Positions 24,292 through 36,865 of a DNA stretch of 64,000 nucleotides are shown here, piece after piece. How positions within the stretch are numbered: the first letter of the stretch is position 1; each line of letters opens with the position of its first letter. Position numbers and translations under genes: made by a program. This stretch comes from Chondrilla cf. caribensis. Its lineage: Eukaryota; Porifera; Demospongiae; Chondrillida; Chondrillidae. The stretch is taken from the NCBI GenBank assembly GCA_964020155.1, contig OZ026549.1, positions 1,839,633 through 1,903,632 on the forward strand. The letters run 5' to 3'. Under the pieces are notes generated by a model that saw nothing but the letters and a program-made list of their open reading frames with translations, did no database searches and was not told where the DNA came from.

Positions 24292-26078
24292 ATGCTAATT
24301 CAACTGAATTCAACCCAGAGACCAAGCACCCAGTGGTAAGGCTGCACCATTTAGAAGAGTTATCACATGGCAGTCACCTGATTGTCATGTGATTCTCACT
24401 CCATTGTTTTCTCCCCAGGTGATAGACATGCCCGAACACCACCCAGGTGACATGGGTGGGACCATGAGGCTGGGCAAGAGGAAGACCATCTTCAAGACCA
24501 AGGACTGTATAATAAGTAAGCCTATATGTGCATGCTGTGGATACATGCGTACATACATACATGTGGAATTCATGTACAGTATGTATATATGTCTGTGTTG
24601 TGGTATTTGCAGCTCGCAGCTAATCAATTACCAATGCCATTGCTTGAATTTTTCTAAAACCGATTTCCATTACAATTACAATTACACCTACACATGTACA
24701 TACATGTGTAGGTGTATGTTGTTTGTGTGTGTATGTTTGTATAGGTATAGGATGTATATTTAATGTATAGTCTCACATGCAATGCTTTCTACCTGTTTAC
24801 TTGTGTTGTGGATGGTATGCTTTTCTGGTCTTGTCAATGGGTGCACTGTTCTTGTTGCGCTCCTCCCTCAGGGAAATTGTACAGAGATACGGACTTCGTA
24901 GAAGAACGACACAGACACCGCTATGAGGTGAGGATTACCTCTGTTGTAGGTTTCATGCAGAGCAGTTGAAACCCTTCATCGATACCAGCACGTGTGAATG
25001 AATGTGCCCACGGGGTATAACTACTAGTACGTGTATTCCATATACTGTGTGTGTGTGTGTGTGTGCGTGCGCGTGTACGTGTGTGCATGTGAGAGTGTGT
25101 GCATGTATACAGATTACATGTGAGAATGAAACCAGGTCCACTGGTATTTTAGCTCTTGAGTAGTTAACTGACATGCTCCCTGACATGTGATTCTTTATGA
25201 AAAGTATCATCTTGTCCCTCAGCAACCACTGGGTCATATCCTGCTTACTGTGTGCTACATACCCACTTCCACTGCCTGGAATATGGGGTATCTGTGCTCT
25301 GTGTGTTTGCTTCTGCAACATTGGATTTTATCCAGCTATGATAGTACATGCGTACGTTTCCACATGTACTGTTATGCCATATTCCTGTATTCCCTGTTAG
25401 ATCAATCCCGAGTTTGTTTCAGAATTTGAGAAACATGGTTTAATGTTTGTGGGCCATGATGAAAAACGGGAGAGGATGGAAATCATGGAGTTGAGAGGTT
25501 TGCTCAACACGAATGTACTGTACATGCTTACATACGTATACGTGCAGATACATACAGTGTTATGTGTACATGCATGCATTCGTACCTGTGTGCATCTATA
25601 TTCTACGTATATACACATGTATACGTATATACACATTAAATTTTGTTTATGTATGTACGGGGAGCACAGGGAGAGAATGTATGGCATCCACTCATTCAAT
25701 ACATAGTTAACCACCTGCTGTACTATGTACTCATCCTGACTACTGTAAGTACTCATTGTGTTCCCTGCACAGCGTGGATATGCACATTCATATGTACTGT
25801 ATGTATTGTATGTACATATTATATAATATAGTCTATTTTCTGTACATCAGCAATGTGTTGTATTTCATCGTTGTTTCTTTATGTGTTTGTTTACAAACAG
25901 TGAGCTTGTTCACCCTACTGCCAGCTCTTCTTGAGTCATCGTAGTCCATGAGTTGTGTTATTGTATCATTGAGTGCTGTGTGAAACGACTACCTATACAG
26001 ATATATATACTCTTTCTGGTGTCAATTTTTGGTAATAGCACCTGGGGGAAGTGAGCATCTGTGGGTGACAATAATATA

Positions 26079-26255
26079 CAGTGAAACCTCGCTAATCCGA
26101 CACCTCTATAATCCAACATTCTCTTTAATCCGACCATTATATGAGGTACAGTCACCATACATGAGTATGGTAAGAGGCATTCCATAATCCAACAACCTCC
26201 TAATCCAACATTATTCTCAGGTCCCAATGAGTGTCGGATTAGAGAGGTTTCCATG
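26079..26255. mobile_element. 177-bp pogo/Tigger-like MITE
   Basis: It starts CAGTGAAACCTCGCTAATCC and ends with the rough inverse (GGATTAGAGAGGTTTCCATG), flanked by TA. Internal AATCCAACA-type repeats are typical of pogo-like MITEs. It is absent from CTPS copies 1, 3 and 4. Confidence 0.85.
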
Positions 26256-26479
26256 TAATGAGATATGCCTATCATAGGTGTGGCCTTACTCACTATTTTG
26301 TGTATGGTTGTTATCAGGTCCCTTTGCTATTTTTCCAACAGGACACAAACGGTAATCTCCTTTACCTTTTTTCAGCTAACAGTTAACCACCTGCTGTACT
26401 ATGTACTCATCCTGACTACTGTATGTACTCACTGTGCTTCCTTTACAGCGTGGATATGCACATTCATTTGTACTGTACA

Positions 26480-26920
26480 GTATGATTCAAAAAAAATGAA
26501 CGGTAATCTCCTTTACCTTTTTCAGATAACAGTTGAGTGTTAACCGTTATCCGTTAACCGTTACTGGTAGTTTTCTCATTACATATAATCATTAAAACGT
26601 AATGTTATTACCAAATGACAGCTGCGAATTGCATAAGTCATGGACCATCTGTCAAGGAGTTGGTCAACTAGATCCAGGAAGACGAGAGATGCTCCCATGT
26701 CTTTTGTACTTTTGAATCGTTACTCAAACACTTGCCTTCGATACTTTAAGTCCTTCTTCTTCAATGATTAAGAATTTCTAACGTACCATTGACGGTTATC
26801 CGTTAGCAGTTATCGGTTAACGGTTACCAGAAATCAGTTAACTTTTAACCGATAAGTGTTAGCTGTTATCGGATTAACAGGTAACTTTTATCCGGTGACG
26901 TTTATTTTTTTGAACCGTAC
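26480..26920. mobile_element. About 440-bp MITE with GGTTAACGG-rich interior
   Basis: The ends TGATTCAAAAAAAATGAACG and its approximate inverse (TTTATTTTTTTGAACCG) are next to TA. The interior is full of short variants of GTTATCCGTTAACCGTTA. A fragment of the same kind (CGGTAATCTCCTTTACCTTT) at 26350-26370 sits inside the duplicated CTPS exon start. Confidence 0.7.
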
Positions 26921-27344
26921 CTGCATGTATAGTATCTGTACATCAGCAACGTGTTTTGTTTCATTGTTGTTCCTTTATGTGTGTTTGTTCACAAACAGTT
27001 GAATTGTTCACCCTATTCACTATTTTGTGCATGGTTGTTATCAGTTTCCTTTCCTATTGTTTTCAACAGGACACAAGTACTTTGTAGCAACTCAGTATCA
27101 CCCGGAGTACCTAACACGCCCCCTCAAGCCATCCCCGCCCTTCATGGGCCTCATCCTTGCCTCCTGTGGTAAACTCAAGCAGTACATTGAGCGAGGTTGC
27201 CAGGTCTCTCCGAAGAGTTCCTACGACCACTCGTTCTGCTGCGAGGATGAGCTCGATGACGAGGTGACTCAGGCCATGCAGTCCAACATGACTCAGAGCA
27301 GTCCTCCCTGGCTGGATGTCAACAAACTAACACAACAGAGCTAA

Positions 27345-28053
27345 ACACAGTGAAGCATCAACACATATGTACACTACCAACCAGTCTATTACTTTAGTGT
27401 GTACATAGGTGAGATGTGATTTTTGATCCTTTCAGCACCTTTCTACATGTATATATGCAAGTAACTGAGTTATAAGTTGATTCACTTAGATTTATTCTTG
27501 CACATGTAATAATAATAATAATATCTTATTATGTTATATTTTCATATTATTATAACAACTCTATTGAAAGTGGACTGTGGATCCATAGCTGCAGTGTGAC
27601 ATTCTAATAAATAATATATTCAACAATGCTTGATTTAATTCTCTGCACGTACGTATCATATGCATGTTCATTCACTTCTTAATATTATTATAATATTATG
27701 CTCTGTAATAAATATAATTCACATTCTACATAATATCCCAGTATACAGTATATAAATATTCACTGTTCTGTCTGTTGACCAGCACGCCCTTGATCTTGGA
27801 AAGGCAGGAAGGCATCTGCAGAGTGGTTGAGTCCATGGTCATTTAGCTCGGCCTCAACCCACCTTCATCCTTGGAGATGGACCATGTCCTCCTCCACAAC
27901 TCTTATAGCAGTTTTTCCAGCAGCTTCGTGTTGGTTCCTCTTGACTTGGTTTCATCAATTACCTTTTGTGTGTAGTTATGGAATTGCTCCTCTTCCGAAT
28001 GGAGAAGATTCGAGTTCTGCTGATAATACTCTCATCAGCCAAGCTCTGAAGGG
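27345..28053 (-). other. CTPS copy 2 flank with coding-like minus-strand sequence
   Basis: The 3' flank differs from the other copies. On the minus strand, 28075-27960 reads VEKEASLALQSLADESII..., and further pieces in other frames (KTAIRVVEEDMVHLQ, WVEAELNDHGLNHSADAF) look like protein broken by frameshifts. This could be the original, longer end of gene Y lost from the other units. Confidence 0.35.
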
Positions 28054-29560
28054 CTAAAGATGCCTCCTTTTCAACCTGATGTGGAGAGAGAGGGATGGTC
28101 ACAACAACAGCAAGTAAGCAACCAATACGAAATGGTCAACTAACTGTCTTGCAGTCCAAGAGCTGTTTTTCCTCATTCCTACCTTTTATCTAGTTGCTGG
28201 ACATGGAACTGTAAAAAAGAATTACCTACGAGTGTGCATGTGATATGTACGTATGTAATGTGTAACATACATGTATATCACAGGTTTCTTACCATATCAA
28301 CTACATATGTACGTAAACACATACAAGTGGTCAGCTGTTGCCTGTGTATCACTAAGTGATGAACCTGTACATTTTGACCCTAGAATTTCCGGGGGGTTCC
28401 GAAAGCTGATGGTCTCTTCTCATTTCTTCCCAATATTTCCTCCCATTGTCATTTATCCTATCCTGGCAAACCACACGATACCCCTGTTATAACTACGTAC
28501 GTACATATATACAAGTCTATACGCAGAGCAGCATGTGAGCATATACCATCTACACACAAGGCCTGTGAAATCAGACTGCATTTCAGCTCTTTTCCGGATT
28601 TTCTTCAGCTCTTCAGTCTGAGACAGAAATGTACATAATCACCACATGAGTATATATAGGCAGTGCATACATTACCAGTATGTATGTACCAAATTAAACA
28701 CATGTATATTTTGTACATACATATTTTAGTACATAAGTAGCATGTAGCATATTATTACCTTTAAGTATGTACACTTATACAGTATGGAAGTGCATATACA
28801 TGAAGAGTACTACAAGTACAAAATAATGCGCAAGTGAAATGCACACACTAAGATATAATATATACATAGTATACATAGTATGTACCGTTCTCTTTAATTC
28901 CTTGTCAGCCACAGCTTGGGCAATCTGCTCATCTTCAGCACTTTTCTCCTACACAACTATAATTATTATTATAATATACATACTATAAATATGTACATAC
29001 TGTGGTTACATACGCACATGTTCATATGCAAAAACACACATATGTTCATAGAGTCCATTTATTAAAGTGAAAACACGCAAAGGTACATACACATGTACAG
29101 GCTGGAAGATAGTGGAAACAGACACAACTACAATACATATTCACACTTAACATTTATTCTGCTTTGACCTTCCCGGGATTTACCAGAACATGATACATCT
29201 ACCCTTAAATGTGCAACAACTTACAAACAATATAATATCATGTATGTATGTATGCATGTAAGTAAACATGTGGAAAACGGAATCCTGGCCAATGTATGTA
29301 TATGTGTGTGTGCATGCCTGTACGTGTGTGTGCTTGTGTGTGTGCACATGTGATTGTACGTACATGTACATACCTATGTGTGTGTACATACATGTGTGTG
29401 TACATGTGTGTGCACGAATGTACGTACATGTGTGTAGGTGTGCACATACTTGCATGTTCGTACACGTCCCATGTGTACCAATTAGACACTAGTTTTGATG
29501 AGGCCAGAGAATAATGTTCTGGTGTATATAGAACTCACATTCCTCTCTACAAAAGAGTCC
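28054..29560 (-). pseudogene. Gene Y copy 2
   Basis: Exons on the minus strand: 28948-28886 (EKSAEDEQIAQAVADKELKR), 28617-28547 (TEELKKIRKRAEMQSD...), 28208-28183 (FHVQQLDK) and 28075-28054 (LKRRHL-stop). Only this copy keeps a normal CAG acceptor before FHVQQLDK. The second exon is one base shorter than its homologues (71 not 72), which shifts the frame after AEMQSD. Further 5' blocks lie at about 29220-29150 and 29590-29540. A helical, charged, ciliary TPH-like protein is my best but weak guess. Confidence 0.45.
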
Positions 29561-29639
29561 TTCAGTGTTCTATGGTAGATCAGCTTTCCCTACATATAGA
29601 CTATAAGCACATCATAGAAAAAAAAGTGGTAATGTCTTC

Positions 29640-30162
29640 ATTCATCGTTTATCGAAGCCACGCGTTGTGCTAGAATTCTAGCGCACCGTTCTCTTAATGC
29701 ATGTACATTTATTTATTTCATTACTGAAACTATCTAATATTCTGTGGAATACCCCTCAAAAACCACCTTACATACCCTGTGAGGCACTAAACAATGTTTA
29801 CACCTAATAATGCAGATAAAATCGGGAGTTTTGATATATCGCAAATGATCGAACATATGGGAGTTTTTGCTAGAGCATAGACACAGTCCGACTAACGAAG
29901 TATAGAACTCACTCATAATATGATGTCCACCAGCTCTAGCTTCAAGTCACAGGTCTTCGAAAGGACATTAGAAGGGTGATCGCCCGTTATCGACAGAGAT
30001 TGAGCATATTAGACAATCGAGTTTCTTCCCTGGACCATGTGCACGACTGGTTAAAGGGGAATTCCTGATCATGATCCTCGTAGACTAACATTTTTTTCCG
30101 GGCACACCCACCTAACTGACATATTTGCTCGTCAACTTCGTTGTTATCCTGTACGTTCATTG
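29640..30162 (+). promoter_or_regulatory. Upstream region of NLR2
   Basis: It carries the conserved CAAGTCACAGGTCTTCGA block (from about 29943) and GATTGAGCATATTAGACAAT, as in NLR1. The 104-bp hairpin of NLR1 and NLR4 is missing. Confidence 0.55.
30056..30065 (+). promoter_or_regulatory. NF-kappaB-like site (NLR2)
   Basis: GGGGAATTCC, 97 bp upstream of the NLR2 ATG. Confidence 0.55.
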
Positions 30163-31706
30163 ATGGCAGAAAAACCCACATTTTCCAGTCCTCCAGAGGA
30201 TAAGGAATCTTCTCCTTGTCAATTGAAAGGTATAAGTGTATGCCGGTCAAATTGTACACTCGATGTCACGCGTCAGGTCTGATTCAAATGTAGGTGGTAG
30301 TAGAAAGAGGCCAGATCAGCCTTGTTCTAGTTCGAGTCTGCAAAGCAAGTGTTCCAGGGAGAACAGTGACATTGGTGGTGAGTACAGTTCCCCATGTAGC
30401 CCATTTCACATGTCACTGAACCCTGTACTGCAGTTCCTCCACTTGTCCTCTCAGTGCAGCACTGTATAATGTGTGAACAACTCAGTCACTTGTGATCAAT
30501 CACTGACTGATACTGTTTATGTACTGTTTAAAGTGACTGGAAGAGATTGTTGTTCCAGAAACTGTACATTGACATGACCACATGTAGTTTCTCACTTTTT
30601 CCAGAACTATATACTGTGTGTTCTTCACTTACCTATATTTGATATTATTATCTACCAAATCAGTGTATTGCATAAGTCCTTAGTATGTACTGTTGTACAT
30701 GCAGTGTGCTATGTGCATAGATTAGTGAATTCCAGAGTTCCTTCCACTCACAGACAATCCAGTCAAGACCACATTGCAGAAACATTATGCCTATCTGAGG
30801 GAAAACCTGTCCGTTGACAATGAGTTGTCAGCAAAGCTGTTTGGATGGAAGCCACAGCTGTTGGATGAACCAACCTTTGATGAAATTAGATCTCTAAATG
30901 AGCACGGCAAACCTACTGTAGCATTTCAGAAATGGTACCAATTTGCTGTATCGGGATATACCGAGGAGAGTCTAAGAGTGTTTTGTGAATGTCTGGAAGA
31001 GGTAGGGAAGGAAGCCAAGCCAAAGCTGATTGAAGTAGCCAAGAAGATAAGGAGGAAACTATTGAGAGGTGATTATTATGGAGTATTGGCAGTGATGTTG
31101 TATGTACAGTACATGGTGTATTGTGTGGAGAGACCTGGGACTGTACACTAATCAGTGTTTTGCCTTACTAGTGATGTTGAGATGTTTTGTACATATTGAT
31201 GTGTACCGGGGATTCCCACTGATTCACTTTATACCCAGTTTTATATGCTGTGTTATTGCTAATGGGTTTTGACTGTGCTTTAAATCTTCCTCGCCGATCT
31301 GTTTACCAATCTCTCTCGCCAGTGGGAGTATTCAAGATATTATCCACATAACATTAATATTAAATAAATTTATAAAGATTTATTTGTACCATTTCACATA
31401 ACAATATAATATAATATGTAGATCACCTTTCTCATTTTCCCTGTATCATTAGAATCCTCCAGCACTCATGATATACCAGGTCCTGGTGACAGACCACAGG
31501 GAAGTACACAGAAAGTGAGTTAGTATCTGACCTCATTGTCTGTAGTTTCAAGCAGTACAGTACTCCTTTATACTTGATTCCAGCATGGATGGTATACTCA
31601 AGCCTCTGATGTAGGTTTCATGCAGTGCAGTTGAAACCCTTCATCGATACCAGCACGTGTAAATGATTGTGCCCGTAGGGTATAACTACTAGTATGTGTA
31701 TTTCAT

Positions 31707-31710
<4 letters not shown>

Positions 31711-31780
<70 letters not shown>
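31711..31780. repeat. TG microsatellite
   Basis: A TG/CA array of about 70 bp with a GCG interruption near its end, inside the CTPS fragment. Confidence 0.95.
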
Positions 31781-31782
<2 letters not shown>

Positions 31783-31939
31783 CATTTATGTAGTGCATTT
31801 GTCTGTTTGTGAGTTCAATGGGACTGTACGGACTATACTTAGAATGGTGTGTTTGATGTAGTCATATTGTCTGCAGTGGCTTGAAGTGCACAAAACTCAA
31901 CTTCAACATATGTACAGTATATGATTAGTACCGTATGTA

Positions 31940-32043
31940 CAGTGTCATCTGCTAATTTGGCCAACTGCCAAATTAACTGTCTGCTATTATAGGTTAATAT
32001 TGCCCGAACCAATTGTGGTATATGTATTAAGTGGGTAACACTG
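31940..32043. mobile_element. Small CAGTG MITE (104 bp)
   Basis: CAGTGTCATCTGCTAATTTG to GGGTAACACTG with TA flanks. It is the orthologue of 5873-6085 without the internal duplication. The adjacent ATGATTAGTACCG (31921) resembles the family A terminus. Confidence 0.7.
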
Positions 32044-33419
32044 TATGTACGTACGTATGTACATACGTAATGAACATTGGCTGTTCACCCAACCTTAGCC
32101 AACCATCTCATTTTTTCTCATTCACAAAACTGGGTGTGGTTGATGAGACTGGACCACACATACTACTCATTTGCAGTTTCAGGTTAACACTTGTGTGTAT
32201 ATGCAGATTTCATGTGGGAATAAAAACAAGGTCCACTTGTATTGCAGCTCTTGAGTATTCCAACTGATATGCTCCCTGACAGTCTGAGCTTGTAAAATAT
32301 GCCATCTTGTCCCTCAGCAACCACTGGGTCATATCCTGCTTACTGTGTACTACATACCCACTTCCACTGCCTGGAATATGGGGTGTCTGTGCTCTGTGTG
32401 TTTGCTTCTGCAACATTGTATTTCATCCAGCTATGATAGTACATGCGTTCGTACCCACATGTACTGTTATGCCATATTCCTGTATTCCCTGTTAGATCAA
32501 TCCCGAGTTTGTTTCAGAATTTGAGAAACATGGTTTAATGTTTGTAGGACATGATGAGAAACAGGAGAGGATGGAAATCATGGAGTTGAGAGGTTTGCTC
32601 CACACGAACATACTGTACATACATTACATACATACAACATTAAATAACTTTATAAAGATTTATTTGTACCATTTCACATAACAATATAATATAATATGTA
32701 GATCAACTTTCTCATTTTCCCTGTATCATTAGAATCCTCCAGCACTCATGATATACCAGGTCCTGTTGACAGATCACAGGGAAGTACACAGAAAGTGAGT
32801 TAGTATCTGACCTCATTGTCTGTAGTTTCAAACAGTACAGTACTCCTTTATACTTGATTCCAGCATGGATGGTATACTCAAGCCTGGTTCACAATATGTC
32901 GCAAGGGCCTGCGATGTGACACGAAACTCCTACTACTACCAATTTTGATTGTCCCAGTGTCTTTTGTAGTCACACTGTGCCTTGTTGACAGACCAGGTCC
33001 TGTTGACAGACCACAGGGAAATACACAGAAAGTGAGTTAGTATATCCTCATCGTTTCAAGCAATCCAGCACGGATGATTCCCTCATGAGGGTGAACTGGT
33101 GTATGTTTGGAGTTCATTGTTTGTATAGGTGGTCGCGTTATGTAAACTCACCCTGGGGTCTGTTGTGACAGTTGTAGGCTTGGGGTCTCCACACAAGCAC
33201 TTGTCTTGGTTGTGAGGGATAACCTGTATACCAGGGATCCTACTACTCTGTAGGGACTAACACTGAAATCTAGTCCTATTGAAGTGAGGTTTATCTGTCA
33301 ATTCAAGACCTTTTCAGCCCCAATTAGTACACTTGTGTAGATCTTTGCACAGCTATCCTCCCTCCCATATGTGACACTGTGACTCAATTGGTTACTACTT
33401 GCCACTACCCATGTTTGGC

Positions 33420-33718
33420 GATTCGTGCCATACGTCGGACTGAGGTTATCATTCAAGTCTAGCACACTTACTCGCTATGCCACGACGGCTGAAAGATTTT
33501 CCTTCATCGAGTGTCCCTGGATCCGGATTTCGTCTTGCGACAGCATTCGTTGGCTTCGCATCATAAGAACAATGTCTTACAATTTTCCCACCGAACAGAT
33601 TTTCCAATTAATATTCTGTAAAGTCGGCGATTCGTAGTCTACGTTGGGGACGTGACGTCCATGTTGGCAGACATTTTATTAGATACTCCAACACATGGTC
33701 TATGCAATACGTAACAGG
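33420..33718. other. Unrelated 300-bp segment replacing the NACHT region of NLR2
   Basis: Left homology to NLR3 stops after TTTGGC and right homology starts at TTCTCTTAGC. The intervening DNA has no match elsewhere in the window, is less AT-rich than its surroundings and has only a 70-codon frame. Its end, TAACAG before the NACHT remnant, could serve as an acceptor. Confidence 0.6.
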
Positions 33719-36267
33719 TTCTCTTAGCTTATTGGCCTATGAAGGTATGATGAAGACTCCACCCACCTTTGTGTTTGATGAAGACGATATCCAAAGAGCT
33801 TTCCCCTCTCTTCAACCAAAAGTTGTCATTGAAGAATCTCTCTTTAAAGGACTCCTCCGCCAACACTCCAGCAAAGTGGGATACCTATAATCATCAGTAC
33901 GTTCCACTTCTCCCACACAACCACTCAGGAGTTCTTCTGCGCCTACCACATCAGCCAGCTACCAGACGATGAGCAGTTGCAGTTTGTGAAAGAGAACTTT
34001 AGTAATATAAAGTTTTCAATGGCATCCCGTTTCTATGCAGGTCTTACAGGTCTTTCATCACCAGACGTAGCTTCTTTTCTCTGTCGTCGTCACCCACTGC
34101 CCCATGCCTCCTATTCACAGTCTTCTGTGGATTCTTTGTCTCTCCCATCAGAGTGTACCAATGATGATCTTCACCTTTTGTACCTTTTTCACTCTCTGTA
34201 CGAGTCTCAAAACTCAGATTTGATACTAAACATTGTACAGCACCTCAACCAATCACTTTATTTTGCTTTCCATCTCACTCCTCATGATACTCTTGCTATT
34301 TCTCACTGTTTGAGTAAATGTACTCACTTGAGAGCACTAATATTTTTCCCGTTTGCATTTGAGTATCCATCATGTCTTGTCTATCTTACAAGCAAATGTT
34401 TATTTACATGCAGGATTTGCATCTCAGGGTAGATCATTTGTCCTCAGCAGGTGAGAAATCCTGTTATTGAAATAATTGTATGTATATATATATAATATTA
34501 TATATATCTTACTCAATGTCCAATGCACAATTCCACATGTGTACTAGTGTGTTTTGCAGTGTGTGCTACATAACATGCCTAATTTAGCATACACTGTTCA
34601 TGTGTACTTGTATAGTTGGTGTATTTTGTATTTGTGTACATGGCATGCTATTAATTTTGTAAAAAAATTGTGCAACTTTGTGTGTATAATGTTTGTCAGT
34701 GAAGTGCTTTAATTATTTACATTTAGATGCCAGTAGTCTAATTAGTGTGACATCAGTGGAGAGGTTGCAACTTACAGTGAATATCACAACACTGTCTGCA
34801 TTGTCAGCCATTTTTGATAGCACTACCATTGTGGATTTAACACTTAATGTGGATGGTCTTGAAGCTGTAAGTAAAAATGTATCATCTGTTGAATAACTAA
34901 GGGCGTAAGTATAATCATTTTATTTCTAAATTCCCTTCATCTAATAGAACATTGACTATGAGAGCCATAAGTCAAAGCTGATTCATTCAGTGGCAGAGAA
35001 TACCATTTTGAGGAAACTGGACCTTATAGGTAATTCCTCCATCGTGGTACCAGTGCTACATGGTGTAGCAGGTAGTACTACAATTGAAGACCTTAAAGTG
35101 ATAAGTGAGTTAAATGAAGCCTATTTTGGTTGCCATGACAACAGTGTTATTGTTTTCAACCTTGAATTGATAACATGTTCACTTCCTCAATGTGTAGGAT
35201 CAGGTATGCTGGATGATGAAAATGTAGCAAAAGCATTGGCCACCATCTGTGTTGCAAACACAAATTTGCGGAAAGTTAACATGATACTGTTTACTTCTCC
35301 TCTACTTGTGATGGAATCACTTTCTACAAGAGAAGTGCCACTAGAAGAACTTATCATCGGTCCATCTTTGGTATGTTGAATTGTGTGATTGAACAGCTGA
35401 TGTATATGTGTGTGATTTGTATTGCGTTGAGATGAGGATGTGTTTACCATTAGGTCATTGCTATGGAGGCCACTTCAGTATTTTTATGAATTTGTTTGTT
35501 CATTGCCAAATAGGCGATATGCAATTTCATGCACACCACCCACAATAATAGTGTCCATCACCAGGGTCAGCAATTAATGGTTTCGGGGGTTTATTCACAT
35601 TTACAGTGACCCATTTTGTGGGTGGTGGGCGTAAATTTACATATCGTCAATTAAATTTCATTAATCCATGAGTACCCCTAATTCCAAGACGTTATGTACG
35701 AGTGCACCTGTACATGTAGTTACATCTTTGTCTCAAAGTGCATTAGCTATTTGTACTGTGTACATGTGACAATCATTTGACTACATATGTATATCAGCTA
35801 GGACACCATTCACTCATTCAGTAACTTTGTCAGGCTATGTGAGTACTTTAGTGTGTACTGAACAAACAAGATCACTTTGTAGTGGTCCAGGAAGAGGAAT
35901 TGTCACTGAATTAAATGTTGTAAACATCCACATCTTCATTCTCATCCTGTCCTTCCAGCACTATGTACTGTAGATGTAGAGTGTCTGACCTTTGAGGTCA
36001 GGTGTTTATTATTGTGGTCTTGTTCATTATTATTGACAGAGGTGGCGTGAAGATGAGTTGAAGGAGATGGAGAAGTATGCTGCAGAGATGAAAGTAGTGA
36101 AGTTCACTTTCAGTGTTTGGAACAACAGTGGTGTATGTGATGCTATTTCCATCGGATTGGGAAGAAACAAGTTTTTAAAACAGGTGACCTTGTTTGATGT
36201 TCCAAAAGAGAAGAAACAGATTGTCAAATCAAAGCTGTCATCCATAAAAACTGTAACTGTTGAATAG

Positions 36268-36865
36268 TATTTTCTAAACATTGTATGTCGTGGCCATTCG
36301 CCAAAGTCAATATTCCTATTATCCTATTATGTAATGTAATTATTGTTTATATATTGTTATGTAATAATTAATGTATAATGCGTATAGCTAATAATATTAT
36401 GCATAATAGTGTTTATCCACGTTATATTCTGCGAGATATTACTCGATGCAAAGGGAATTACTTCTCTACTCGAAAGCATTCCTACATGTTATCAGTCGCA
36501 TATATTAACACTCATATGGACCAGCCGCGGTACGGTTTGCTGAGGATATCACATAGTCTGCCTATCATCGACTAACGACGTATAAAACTCACTTGATGTC
36601 CTTTATGTAATCCTTCGACTCACAGGTCTTCGAGAAGACATTAGAAAGGTGACTGCTCCTTCTCGGAAGAGATTGAGCATATCAGATCACCGAGTTTCTC
36701 CCTGCAGGACATGTAAATGGCTAACATTGCAACTATCGGTGAAGGGGGAATTCCTGTTTCTCGTAGACTAAACAGAATTGAAAATTTACCTGGACACACC
36801 CACTAAGCTTACATTCGCTCGTCAACTTCGTTGTTATCCTGTACGTACATTGATGGCAGAAGAAA
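36268..36865 (+). promoter_or_regulatory. Shortened spacer and 5' block of CARD copy 3
   Basis: Gene X, which normally stands here, is deleted; only about 200 bp of AT-rich spacer remain between the NLR2 stop and the conserved 5' block (from about 36475). The block is otherwise like the other copies. Confidence 0.6.
36745..36754 (+). promoter_or_regulatory. NF-kappaB-like site (CARD copy 3)
   Basis: GGGGAATTCC, about 110 bp upstream of the start at 36866. Confidence 0.55.

Larger units (their letters stand above)
24292..27344 (+). pseudogene. CTP synthase 3' half, copy 2
   Basis: Exons 24292-24335, 24419-24515, 24872-24927, 25401-25497 and 27070-27344 join in phase and keep all CTPS C-terminal motifs ([30 protein letters not shown]). 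The last exon has one extra codon (SFCCEDEL) compared with copies 1 and 4. The last intron is expanded by two MITEs and a partial duplication: a false exon start, CAACAG-GACACAAA, lies at 26337-26348 before the real one at 27070. Like the other copies it lacks the ligase domain and the catalytic cysteine. The stretch 24389-24763 seems identical to 4754-5128, introns included, so the duplication or conversion is recent. Confidence 0.82.
31605..32636 (+). pseudogene. CTP synthase fragment inside NLR2
   Basis: This segment matches CTPS introns 3-4 and exon 4 (exon 32496-32592, FVSEFEKHGLMFVGHDEKQE). It contains a TG array (31711-31780) and the small CAGTG element. It is bounded by two copies of an NLR segment (31350-31604 and 32637-32887), so it entered by recombination between units, not by retroposition: the introns are still present. 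Confidence 0.85.
30163..36267 (+). pseudogene. NLR2: rearranged NLR lacking the NACHT P-loop
   Basis: Exons 1-4 are intact: 30163-30229, 30294-30377, 30754-31068, 31453-31514 (leader MAEKPTFSS, CARD, linker). Intron 4 then holds a 1 kb piece of CTPS followed by a second copy of intron 3 and exon 4 (32733-32794). Most of the NACHT exon, with Walker A and B, is replaced by about 300 bp of unrelated DNA (33420-33718). The remainder resumes at SLSLLAYEGMMKTPP, meets an in-frame TAA at 33888 and a 2-base shift, then continues to the LRR exons 34727-34866, 34948-35104, 35198-35370 and 36040-36267. It could still produce a CARD-containing product, but not a NACHT ATPase. Confidence 0.85.
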
